From JAGVSR01 sp031413815 (GTDB taxonomy: Bacteria; Pseudomonadota; Alphaproteobacteria; Rhizobiales; Hyphomicrobiaceae), in NCBI GenBank assembly GCA_031413815.1, contig JANOFU010000086.1, positions 1 through 5,108 of the forward strand: a stretch of DNA of 5,108 nt. The letters run 5' to 3'. A program made the translations under genes and the position numbers. The notes beneath the pieces were generated by a model that searched no databases, was not told the DNA's origin, and was given only the letters and a program-made list of their open reading frames with translations. Below are positions 1 to 5,108 of this stretch, piece by piece (position 1 is the stretch's first letter; each line of letters starts with the position of its first letter).

Positions 1-1284
1 AGGCGCTTCTGCGGCGATGGCGGCATCGAGTATCGCCAGACCTTCACGCAAGACATTATCGGGGGTCGTGAGGGGTGCCAATAATTTGATCACTTCGTCG
101 CGCGGCCCAGCCGTCTCGATGATGAGGCCGTTTTTATAGCAACGCTGGCAAACGGCCTCCGCGAAATCTGGGCGAGCGGTATCGATTCCCAGCATCATAC
201 CGCGCCCCTTGAGCCGGGCGCCTGGAACCCGCCATTTCATTTTGTCGAGCGACGACAGAATAATCTGGCTGCGCCTAGCTATGCTGGTTTGCAGTTGGCT
301 ATCGAACCAGAATTTTTCTAGTGCTACGGCAGCCGTAACAAACGCGAGATTGTTTCCACGGAAAGTGCCGTTGTGTTCTCCGGGTTTCCATTGATCGAAC
401 TCGGGCTGGATCAAAACCAGTGATAGAGGCAGACCAAAGCCCGAGAGCGACTTTGAAAGTACAACGATATCCGGAACGACGCCGAGCGATTCAAAGCTGA
501 AAAATGTGCCCGCGCGGCCGCAGCCGGCTTGAATGTCATCGACAATGAGCAGCGCACCGTGCCGCTTAGCGATTGCAGCGATCCTTTGCATCCAAGCGGC
601 AGATGCTACATTTAGGCCGCCTTCGCCTTGAACGGTTTCGAGAAGAATTGCCGCCGGTGGATCGAAGCCGCTGGACGGATCGTCGAGTGCGCGCTCCAGT
701 ATGGCAGCAGTGTCGATCTCGGCACCGAGATAGCCGTCATAAAAAGCCCTGGTGACGCCCGGCAACTGAACCGACGTCCCTAGGCGGTGATATTTGTTGC
801 CCGTCGCCGCGAGCGAGCCGAGCGTCATTCCATGAAATCCGTTGGTAAACGATATGATCTCAGATCGCCCCGTTACTTTTCGAGCAAGCTTGAGAGCGGC
901 TTCAACAGCATTCGTACCGGTCGGACCGGGGAACTGCAGTTTGTACTTGAGCTTTCTTGGGGCAAGCACAATGCGATTGAATGCATCGATAAACCGGGCC
1001 TTGGCGCCTGTGTGGAGATCCAAGCCATGTGCGATGCCTCCCGAACCGATGTAACAAATAAGGGCTTCTGCCATATCGGCGTCGTTATGTCCGTAATTCA
1101 GTGCAGACGCTCCGGCTAGGAAATCGATGAAGCGGCGGCCGGTGTCATCAGTCATAAAACTCCCAGATGCCGAAACGAACGTGGCGTCGATCCGGCGGCA
1201 GTAACTGCGAACCTCGGATTCATTCTCGAACACATCCGCGCTGAAATCCGGAATTGGCCGTTGAAGTTTCAATACCTTTGCCAT
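1..1284 (-). CDS. ectB: Diaminobutyrate--2-oxoglutarate aminotransferase (EctB), C-terminus cut by the window edge
   Basis: A PLP-dependent class III aminotransferase that makes L-2,4-diaminobutyrate from aspartate-4-semialdehyde with glutamate as amino donor, the first step of ectoine synthesis; cytoplasmic. All 428 codons in the window are open. Seen: the EctB-type N-terminal block with SEVRSY (23-28) and DFLAGASALNYGHN (residues about 55-68); the phosphate-binding GPTGTNAVEAALKLAR (120-135); FTNGFHGMT (146-154); ETVQGEGG (216-223); VDDIQAGCGR (248-257), whose D249 should hold the PLP ring nitrogen; Schiff-base lysine K278 in LSKSLSGFGLP; and GEHNGTFRGNN (302-312). These match EctB better than other class III enzymes. 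EctB proteins are usually near 420-430 residues, so only the last few are missing. The ATG at 1284 has GAGGA four bases upstream (1289-1293). The N-terminus is some 15 residues longer than many EctBs. There is no ectA immediately upstream, so the product could feed ectoine, a siderophore or another diaminobutyrate pathway. Family call is very secure; pathway is not. Confidence 0.94.
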   Translation of the reverse strand, partial: MAKVLKLQRPIPDFSADVFENESEVRSYCRRIDATFVSASGSFMTDDTGRRFIDFLAGASALNYGHNDADMAEALICYIGSGGIAHGLDLHTGAKARFIDAFNRIVLAPRKLKYKLQFPGPTGTNAVEAALKLARKVTGRSEIISFTNGFHGMTLGSLAATGNKYHRLGTSVQLPGVTRAFYDGYLGAEIDTAAILERALDDPSSGFDPPAAILLETVQGEGGLNVASAAWMQRIAAIAKRHGALLIVDDIQAGCGRAGTFFSFESLGVVPDIVVLSKSLSGFGLPLSLVLIQPEFDQWKPGEHNGTFRGNNLAFVTAAVALEKFWFDSQLQTSIARRSQIILSSLDKMKWRVPGARLKGRGMMLGIDTARPDFAEAVCQRCYKNGLIIETAGPRDEVIKLLAPLTTPDNVLREGLAILDAAIAAEAP

Positions 1285-1430
1285 TTGGTCCTCGTTTTAC
1301 TCAGATGCCAGACTGCCCGCCCGGCGGCAATGACACGTAAATTGGAGATTACCGTTGAGACGTGTTGAACGTGCGAATTGCCTGCCTAGGTGCTGCCGTT
1401 GGCAAACCCAAGTTCAGCATATAAATGCAG

Positions 1431-1452
1431 CTGTCTGACATATTGCTGACAG
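1431..1452. promoter_or_regulatory. Dyad with direct repeats upstream of ectB, possible operator
   Basis: CTGTC (1431-1435) and GACAG (1448-1452) form an inverted repeat around a 12-base centre. The same stretch carries CTGACA twice (1435-1440 and 1446-1451), 11 bases apart, about one helical turn. It sits roughly 150 bases upstream of the ectB start. The arrangement would suit a dimeric regulator, but the arms are short and no family consensus fits: the spacing does not match a LuxR-type box or a NifA TGT-N10-ACA site. Function is inference. Confidence 0.25.
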
Positions 1453-1488
1453 AATTCAAAACATGGCGCAGGGGGTGCTGCGCAGGGC

Positions 1489-1513
1489 CTATTTCGCGGA
1501 TGGCGCGAAATAG
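1489..1513. repeat. Perfect 10-bp inverted repeat with 5-base loop
   Basis: CTATTTCGCG (1489-1498) and CGCGAAATAG (1504-1513) are exact reverse complements separated by GATGG. No T-run follows on either strand, so it is not a standard intrinsic terminator. It lies about 205 bases upstream of ectB and about 485 bases beyond the SRPBCC stop codon. It may be an operator, an RNA hairpin in a long ectB leader, or a processing or termination structure for the SRPBCC transcript. The dyad is directly visible; its role is not. Confidence 0.6.
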
Positions 1514-1998
1514 TTCAGGCCTTCGAGAAGACAGCGAAAGGAAATTGGCACTCCCTCGTCGTAATGTTGTTTACAATGGCGGTCCGTACTGATACCGGCG
1601 GCACGTCTTCAAACGTGATCATTGCCGGTCGTCGCTGATCCTGACTGCGCAACCCCAAGGTTTTGTGGAATTGCAGATCAAGCACCGTTTGGTGTCGTGT
1701 GCATTTCGCCGTGTCACAGTCCCAGTTCGCAACGATGGCATGAGTTTGCGCAATCCGCCGGCACGCAGATTATATTGATGAAGTTGCTACAGCAGGGATC
1801 GGCGCTCGTACCTGCCTGACCAGCTCTGCGCGCTTCGAGGCAAAGCAACATTCGCGCGTGGAAGCGGCACCACATCAGAGAGTTAGAGCGGCTCGACGCG
1901 AAGCTGGGAGAACCTACTGGCCGGAATCTGTGGCCGTGGAAATCTCTTTCGGCAGTCCTGCGATATTTCAGAAGGGTTTGGATCTGACCGCGCGCGTG

Positions 1999-2478
1999 TT
2001 ACCCTGCTATCTCCGGCTCGACGAGCATTGCGAGCTGCACGAGCGATTGCTGCCAGCCCAAATAGCAAGCCTCCAACGGTATGACGCTCGGAATTCCTGT
2101 CTGCTCGATGTGTAATTCTGTGCCGACAGAAACTTGCTTCAAGCTCACGGTCACAAGCATTTCACCGGGCAGGTTCGGATCATCGAACCTGTCCGTGTAG
2201 CGTAACCGCTCATTTGGAACGAGTTCCAGGTACTCGCCGCCAAACGAGTGGCTATTGCCGGTCGAAAAATTCGTGAACGACATCTTGAATGTGCCGCCGG
2301 CCCTTGCGTCCATGTGATGGACTTTTGCGGTAAACCCATAGGGGGGCAGCCATCGCGCAATGGCATCTGCATCGAGAAAGGCCCGATACACCTTCTCCGG
2401 CTTTGCAGCCACCACGCGATGCAGCCGCACCGTATTCGCAGCACTTGCTGCAGGGCTTGATCCTGCTTTGTTGGCCAT
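1999..2478 (-). CDS. SRPBCC / AHSA1-family protein (activator of Hsp90 ATPase homologue 1-like)
   Basis: A 159-residue protein filling the whole SRPBCC (START/Bet v 1-like) domain, a helix-grip fold that encloses small hydrophobic ligands. Bacterial AHSA1-like members (YndB/CalC relatives) are cytoplasmic and mostly of unknown ligand. Seen: the first strand and helix, RLHRVVAAKPEKVYRAFLDA (18-37); the signature WLPPYGF (43-49); DARAGGTFKMSF (57-68); GGEYLELVPNERLRYTDRF in the central strands; and the C-terminal helix around GWQQSLVQLAMLVEPE (141-156), the typical family end. Length is normal and it looks intact. The ATG at 2478 is supported by GAGGAA about seven bases upstream; an upstream ATG at 2485 is in another frame. 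It follows the interrupted acetyltransferase on the same strand after 83 bases and may share its transcript, or have become transcribed on its own. Substrate cannot be inferred. Confidence 0.88.
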   Translation of the reverse strand: MANKAGSSPAASAANTVRLHRVVAAKPEKVYRAFLDADAIARWLPPYGFTAKVHHMDARAGGTFKMSFTNFSTGNSHSFGGEYLELVPNERLRYTDRFDDPNLPGEMLVTVSLKQVSVGTELHIEQTGIPSVIPLEACYLGWQQSLVQLAMLVEPEIAG

Positions 2479-2561
2479 TCCTCATTTCCTCATAAATTGG
2501 CCGGCCGAGAACACCGGCACATGTAGTGTTATTCTAAAGGTAAATGTTGATTCCGGCAAAC

Positions 2562-3038
2562 TCACCGCAAAGCTCTCAGGGGTACAGCGGTATCAAAGTG
2601 ATACACCGCCTCTTTGGTCCCACGTGACTCATAGCGGCCGATGGCCGGGGCATCCACGAGGCCGGCTTGTACGAAGATCACATAGACGTACAGGGCGGCG
2701 GCGATCTGCTTCAGTTTGCCGATCATTCCTGTCGCGACGCCACGGCGCCGGTGCGCCTCAAGGACCGCAAGATCGTCAATGTAAATCTCACGCCGGTCCT
2801 GCTCGAATTTGTCGAGCGCATAGGCCGTTAGTCAGCCAATGATCGTAGTCCCAGACTGTGCCACGATGGCGATGAAGTGCGGCTTGGCCATTAGCCGTGC
2901 TTGGCAGCTGTCATCAAGCGGCGCGTGGTGATACGAGGCGATGTCATCGAACGCCTCGCCGCGCACCCTCATCAGATCCTTGATCAATAGAATATCCGAA
3001 GGGGCATGCTGGCGATAGGTGTAAGCCGCGTTCGACAT
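2562..3038 (-). pseudogene. GNAT acetyltransferase, aminoglycoside 3-N-acetyltransferase I-like, interrupted by an in-frame TGA
   Basis: Read through one stop, this is a 158-codon GNAT enzyme resembling the AAC(3)-I group, which transfers acetyl from acetyl-CoA to the 3-amino group of aminoglycosides. The N-terminal part (68 residues from ATG 3038) contains GEAFDDIASYHHAPLD and HFIAIVAQSGTTIIG. TGA at 2832-2834 replaces codon 69, where relatives have a small residue (VVGALAAY-type motif). The same frame resumes at once with LTAYALDKFEQDRREIYIDD, then the acetyl-CoA loop HRRRGVAT (96-103), VYVIFVQAG, and the C-terminal YHFDT (146-150), ending at TGA 2562-2564. No frameshift is needed and total length is normal, so the lesion is a single recent-looking nonsense change, or a sequencing error, or readthrough. 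The 68-residue product alone lacks the cofactor site. GAGAGA precedes the start. True substrate is unknown; environmental AAC(3)-I-like proteins need not confer resistance. Confidence 0.82.
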
Positions 3039-3359
3039 GTTCTCTCGGAGTGTTTAGCTGGCGCTATTCCACGGGCCTCGTTCGCACCCGTCTAGGCATA
3101 CGGCCATTTACAGGCGAAATTTGGCGCCTAGTTACTCGGGCGACAACTTTGAGTTCTCAGCTGCTACACCCCCGCTACCGGCATTCACCGTTGCCACCGA
3201 TCACCAATGTGAACGTGAATTCAGTTAAAAACCCCTATTTCAACAATGAGCCGCCCTGAAACGGCGCGCTCGTTAGGATTTTCCTAACCCGTGAAGGCCA
3301 GTTCTTACTGGGGCTTCGAATTTTAAACACTCTGGAACGTGCTGAGACCATACCCAGCG
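3039..3359. other. Divergent intergenic region between the acetyltransferase and higA
   Basis: About 320 bases separate the divergent starts and should hold both promoters. An open plus-strand frame at 3050-3259 has no recognisable domain, and no frame shows HigB toxin features (for example the central WRI-type motif near the C-terminal half), so no toxin gene or clear remnant lies upstream of higA. CTAGGC (3092-3097) and GCCTAG (3126-3131) form a weak dyad; a stronger one lies at 3272-3288. No confident -35/-10 pair was found. Confidence 0.55.
3272..3288. promoter_or_regulatory. Perfect 7-bp dyad upstream of higA, possible HigA operator
   Basis: GTTAGGA (3272-3278) and TCCTAAC (3282-3288) flank TTT. 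The site is centred 80 bases before the higA ATG and 59 before the alternative GTG. HigA-type antitoxins are known to bind palindromes in their own promoters, so this is a candidate autoregulatory operator. It is not followed by a T-run on either strand, which argues against a terminator. Assignment to HigA is inference from position. Confidence 0.4.
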
Positions 3360-3713
3360 ATGAACATAGAAACTGCCATTCGCCTGCCCTACAAAACCGC
3401 CTGGGAACGCGGCGACTGCGCCCCTCTCCATCCCGGCGAAATTTTGCGCGAGGATCTGCTGCCGCACTACGGGCTGTCAGCCGCCGGTCTTGCGCGCGCG
3501 CTCGGTGTTAGCCGACAATTCTCCAGTGAACTTCTCGCTGAAAAGCGGGATATCACCGCAGACCTCGCTCATCGGCTTGGTTCAGCCTTCAATCTAGGCA
3601 CGCATTATTGGCTTGCACTTCAGAAGCAATACGATCTGTGGCATGCTTCGGAACCAGCAACAGCCCGGACGCTGGCGTTGCGGGATCTCGAAACGCCCCG
3701 TCACGCCGCTTAA
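3360..3713 (+). CDS. higA: HigA/VapI-family antitoxin (XRE-type helix-turn-helix), apparently without HigB
   Basis: A 117-residue DNA-binding protein of the HigA antidote family. In complete modules HigA binds and neutralises the HigB mRNA-cleaving toxin and represses the shared promoter. Seen: the hallmark HPGEILREDLLPHYGLS (24-40), the helix-turn-helix with LARALGVSRQFSSELLAEKR (44-63), and the C-terminal family motif around LGTHYWLALQKQYDLW (79-94). About 20 residues precede the HPGEIL motif, longer than usual. An in-frame GTG at 3339 would add seven residues and has CTGGAA nearby; I prefer the ATG at 3360, with low certainty because its ribosome binding site is poor. HigB normally lies directly upstream, and none is visible there or downstream. 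Instead an SDR gene follows 28 bases later, suggesting a shared transcript. It may be an orphan antitoxin or a repurposed transcriptional regulator of that operon. Confidence 0.88.
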   Translation: MNIETAIRLPYKTAWERGDCAPLHPGEILREDLLPHYGLSAAGLARALGVSRQFSSELLAEKRDITADLAHRLGSAFNLGTHYWLALQKQYDLWHASEPATARTLALRDLETPRHAA

Positions 3714-3741
3714 GTCCGGACGCAATTTTTAGAGTTCCAGC

Positions 3742-4641
3742 ATGCAAACGGCGAGCCGCCTCGCCGGCTTTTTGGCCGATACTTGGATTGGCCGCAAACG
3801 GTCAGGCCTGAGCAACGCTGAGGCAGCCCGAGCAGCGGTCGCACATTTGAAGCCGATTGTTGCCGTCACCGGCGGGTCGCGCGGTATTGGCGCAGCGCTT
3901 GCGATGCGGTTTGCCGAAGCTGGGAACGATGTAGCCCTGATCGCGCGCGACCCAGGTGATATTTCGAGCGCCGCGCAGCAGATTGGGCAGCAGACAAACC
4001 GGACCGTCATTGAACTCGCGGCAGATATTACCGGCCCCGCAGCGGCGGAAGGCCTCGAAAATGCCTTGGCAGAGAAAGGCTACTATATCGATGTCTTGAT
4101 CAATAGCGCTGGCATTGGACTGGCGGGTTCTTTCGCCGGCCTCGAACCCGGCGGCCTCGATGGTCTGATTGAGATCAATATCCGCTCTCTGACACGCCTG
4201 ATGCGCCACGTCCTCCCGGCAATGCGCGCGCGCCGGCGCGGCGGAATCCTCAACGTCGCCTCCCTCGGAGGAGCGGTTCCCGGCCCCTACCAGGGAGCAT
4301 ATTACGCCAGCAAAGCCTATGTCCTATCGTTGACAGAAGCCGTTGCGGCCGAAACTTCGGGAGAAGGCGTCCGCATCTCGGTGCTGCTGCCAGGACCGGT
4401 CAATACATCCTTTCATGCCGCCATGGGGGCCGAAAACGCTCGTTATCGCTCAATCCTTCCGGCTCAGTCGCCCGAGGCCGTAGCCCGCAGCGCATACCGC
4501 GGATTTTTGCTCGGTCAGCGCGTAATAGTTCCAGGGCTTTTTAATCGCCTGGCATTTGTCTTTCTGCGGTTTCTGCCTCATCCGGTCACCGTGCCGGTCA
4601 TGGCGTGGCTACTTTCGCCACCTCGCCGAACCAAGGACTGA
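3742..4641 (+). CDS. Short-chain dehydrogenase/reductase (SDR), NAD(P)-dependent
   Basis: A 299-residue classical SDR oxidoreductase, probably acting on a carbonyl/alcohol pair with NAD(P)(H). Seen in order: a 38-residue N-terminal extension; Rossmann strand and cofactor motif TGGSRGIG (43-50); a conserved acidic residue in AADIT (D95); NSAG (121-124, usually NNAG); active-site N146; catalytic S174 in NVASLGG; catalytic Y187 and K191 in YYASK, with the normal 13-residue spacing from serine; and the PG motif in LLPGPVNTSF. An Arg in the glycine loop (R47) and another after the second strand (R69) favour NADPH. The C-terminal stretch from about 265 is hydrophobic and basic (FNRLAFVFLRFLPHP), as in membrane-associated DltE/YqjQ-like SDRs (COG0300-type). 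It lies 28 bases after higA and has only a weak ribosome binding site (AGAG), so translation may depend on the upstream gene. The true start could be later in the extension. Substrate is unknown. Confidence 0.9.
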   Translation: MQTASRLAGFLADTWIGRKRSGLSNAEAARAAVAHLKPIVAVTGGSRGIGAALAMRFAEAGNDVALIARDPGDISSAAQQIGQQTNRTVIELAADITGPAAAEGLENALAEKGYYIDVLINSAGIGLAGSFAGLEPGGLDGLIEINIRSLTRLMRHVLPAMRARRRGGILNVASLGGAVPGPYQGAYYASKAYVLSLTEAVAAETSGEGVRISVLLPGPVNTSFHAAMGAENARYRSILPAQSPEAVARSAYRGFLLGQRVIVPGLFNRLAFVFLRFLPHPVTVPVMAWLLSPPRRTKD

Positions 4642-4686
4642 AGCACAGTGCACGTTGCTTTCGTTTGCTTTGTGGCAATCATTTTC

Positions 4687-4771
4687 AGCTTAAGTACCTG
4701 AGGACACCCGGAATGAAGTTTCGCGTATCCGGGACACCCATCGCGGCCGCGCTCCTCAGGTTCTTAGAGCT
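4687..4771. repeat. 85-bp imperfect inverted-repeat element, MITE-like or structured RNA
   Basis: TAAGTACCTGAGGA (4691-4704) pairs with TCCTCAGGTTCTTA (4753-4766) at 13 of 14 positions. AGCT on the left (4687-4690) and AGCT on the right (4768-4771) extend the pairing across a one-base bulge. Inside is a second stem, CCCGGA (4707-4712) with TCCGGG (4728-4733), and GGACACCC occurs twice (4702-4709, 4732-4739). The 5-base flanks CAGCT and GAGCT agree at four positions, as a target-site duplication would, although the AGCT palindrome makes this ambiguous. It starts 46 bases after the SDR stop. It could be a miniature transposable element, a repetitive extragenic element or an mRNA 3' structure. 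Confidence 0.5.
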
Positions 4772-4906
4772 TGATCCGAAGTGCGGCCGCGCTTCTTTGC
4801 TCGCAGTCCCGCGATGCTCGCGCGCTGCGAACAGTGATTTCTTTTCTTTCGGTTAAGAACTTTGCGGCACTTCCTCATAGATTAGGATCCGTGCCGGAAG
4901 AAAATC

Positions 4907-4926
4907 ATATTGCTGCATTGCAATAT
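4907..4926. promoter_or_regulatory. Dyad ATATTGC-N6-GCAATAT, possible operator
   Basis: Perfect 7-base arms (4907-4913 and 4920-4926) are separated by TGCATT. The size and symmetry suit a dimeric regulator. The site is about 135-150 bases upstream of the right-edge gene. No family consensus is recognised. Confidence 0.35.
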
Positions 4927-4941
4927 AGACAACTTGAAAAC

Positions 4942-4953
4942 GCGAATATTCGC
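4942..4953. promoter_or_regulatory. 12-bp perfect palindrome GCGAATATTCGC
   Basis: A perfect palindrome with no spacer lies 15 bases after the preceding dyad and about 105 bases before the right-edge start codon. It could be an operator; chance is also possible for a 12-mer. Confidence 0.3.
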
Positions 4954-4961
4954 AGTTGCCC

Positions 4962-4982
4962 AGAAAGCCTGCTCAGCTTTCT
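4962..4982. repeat. Hairpin AGAAAGC-N7-GCTTTCT followed by an A-run
   Basis: Seven-base perfect arms (4962-4968, 4976-4982) flank CTGCTCA, and eight A residues follow (4983-4990). An intrinsic terminator needs T residues after the stem in the transcript, which neither strand provides: on the minus strand the T-run precedes the hairpin. It is therefore more likely an operator, an A-tract promoter element or an RNA leader structure. Confidence 0.4.
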
Positions 4983-5058
4983 AAAAAAAAGCAAAAAGTT
5001 GGATTGTGAACCCGTAACTGTCGTATAGGTTGAGCGCTATTCGTTTTTGGAGGTGCTT

Positions 5059-5108
5059 ATGTGCCGGATACTTTCCAGCCAGCCGGCTCAGTCGTTCGCC
5101 TATCAGAC
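5059..5108 (+). CDS. Start of a probable ribbon-helix-helix regulator, cut by the right edge
   Basis: Only 16 full codons are in the window: MCRILSSQPAQSFAYQ, then the start of a T codon. GGAGG (5049-5053) sits five bases before the ATG, the best ribosome binding site in the window, so a real gene start is likely. The opening MCR-hydrophobic pattern, the early glutamine/proline and the FAYQT-like stretch recall the N-terminus of ribbon-helix-helix (RHH_4-type) proteins common in rhizobia, whose DNA-binding strand follows just after. The family call is from memory of a short segment and is tentative; the gene start is better supported than the function. Confidence 0.5.
   Translation, partial: MCRILSSQPAQSFAYQ

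Larger units (their letters stand above)
1285..1998. other. Intergenic region upstream of ectB, no convincing gene
   Basis: About 700 bases lie between the ectB start and the end of the SRPBCC gene, which is on the same strand. I translated likely frames on both strands and found only short open frames without recognisable families or good starts: one of 30 codons beginning with ATG at 1441 (minus), and one of about 54 codons beginning after a stop near 1819 (plus) that lacks a start codon. The region should hold the ectB promoter and leader, and probably transcription termination for the SRPBCC gene, but I could not identify a convincing -35/-10 or sigma-54 pair. Dyads at 1431-1452, 1489-1513 and 1602-1617 (CACGT, six bases, ACGTG) are the visible structure. 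The length suggests eroded DNA or an unrecognised small RNA; neither can be shown here. Confidence 0.6.
4642..5058. other. Intergenic region between the SDR gene and the right-edge regulator
   Basis: About 415 bases without a recognisable gene. An 85-codon plus frame at 4771-5028 opens with TTG and has no identifiable domain or clear ribosome binding site; I do not call it. The left half is GC-rich and holds an imperfect inverted-repeat element (4687-4771) plus an 11-base direct repeat GCGGCCGCGCT (4743-4753 and 4783-4793). The right half is AT-richer and contains three dyads and the probable promoter of the gene at 5059; TTGGAT (4999-5004) and GTATAG (5023-5028), spaced 18, are a weak -35/-10 candidate. 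No strong intrinsic terminator follows the SDR gene. Confidence 0.5.

Noticed and set aside
1541..1560. TGGCAC at about 1545, resembling a sigma-54 -24 element
   Set aside because: The matching -12 element (TTGC at the right spacing) is absent.
1349..1573. A 74-codon minus-strand open frame in the ectB upstream region, with an internal ATG at 1441 giving 30 residues
   Set aside because: No start in its upstream half, no ribosome binding site that stands out, no recognisable domain; overlaps the dyads.
1820..1984. A plus-strand open frame of about 54 codons with an apparently coherent basic helix-like sequence (RELERLDAKLGE)
   Set aside because: No start codon and no family recognised; arginine-rich translations are common in GC-rich non-coding DNA.
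2832..2834. Selenocysteine at the in-frame TGA of the acetyltransferase
   Set aside because: The family has no selenocysteine or cysteine at this position and I saw no obvious bacterial SECIS hairpin directly after the codon.
4641..4670. AAGCA...TGCTT stem followed by TCGTTT just after the SDR stop, as a terminator
   Set aside because: The stem is only five base pairs and the T-run is broken, too weak to call.
1439..4915. CATATTGCTG shared between the ectB upstream dyad (1439-1448) and the dyad near 4906
   Set aside because: A shared 10-mer is expected by chance in a window of this size.
4771..5028. 85-codon plus-strand open frame beginning with TTG
   Set aside because: No domain, no clear ribosome binding site, and it overlaps the repeats and dyads of the intergenic region.

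Overview
This window looks like chromosome or accessory-replicon DNA from an alphaproteobacterium, probably a rhizobium-like one. That reading rests on moderately high GC, codon use, the protein families seen, and a 17-residue N-terminus at the right edge that resembles ribbon-helix-helix proteins common in rhizobia. It is inference; no rRNA, tRNA or species marker is present.

Layout, left to right. (1) Positions 1-1284, minus strand: a nearly complete class III aminotransferase recognisable as EctB (L-2,4-diaminobutyrate:2-oxoglutarate aminotransferase), running off the left edge. (2) 1285-1998: about 700 bases with no convincing gene. It holds the ectB leader and upstream region with several dyads, the strongest a 10-bp-arm hairpin at 1489-1513. 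(3) 1999-2478, minus: an intact SRPBCC/AHSA1-type small-ligand-binding protein. (4) 2562-3038, minus: a GNAT acetyltransferase of the aminoglycoside 3-N-acetyltransferase I type, interrupted by one in-frame TGA at codon 69; otherwise its frame is continuous to a natural stop. (5) 3039-3359: divergent intergenic region with a 7-bp-arm dyad. (6) 3360-3713, plus: a HigA/VapI-type antitoxin with no recognisable HigB toxin beside it. (7) 3742-4641, plus: a classical short-chain dehydrogenase/reductase 28 bases after higA, probably co-transcribed with it. (8) 4642-5058: intergenic DNA with an 85-bp imperfect inverted-repeat element and three further dyads. (9) 5059-5108, plus: the start of a probable ribbon-helix-helix regulator with a strong ribosome binding site, cut by the right edge.

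How the genes relate: the window does not form one obvious pathway. EctB would supply 2,4-diaminobutyrate for ectoine or another diaminobutyrate-derived product, but no ectA precedes it and whatever follows lies outside the window. The GNAT and SRPBCC genes form a same-strand pair 83 bases apart. HigA and the SDR form a same-strand pair in the opposite direction. The broken acetyltransferase, toxin-less antitoxin and repeat-like element together suggest an accessory, decaying stretch of genome. I see no clear previously undescribed system; the best leads are the orphan EctB start, the single-stop acetyltransferase, the HigA-SDR pair and the inverted-repeat element.
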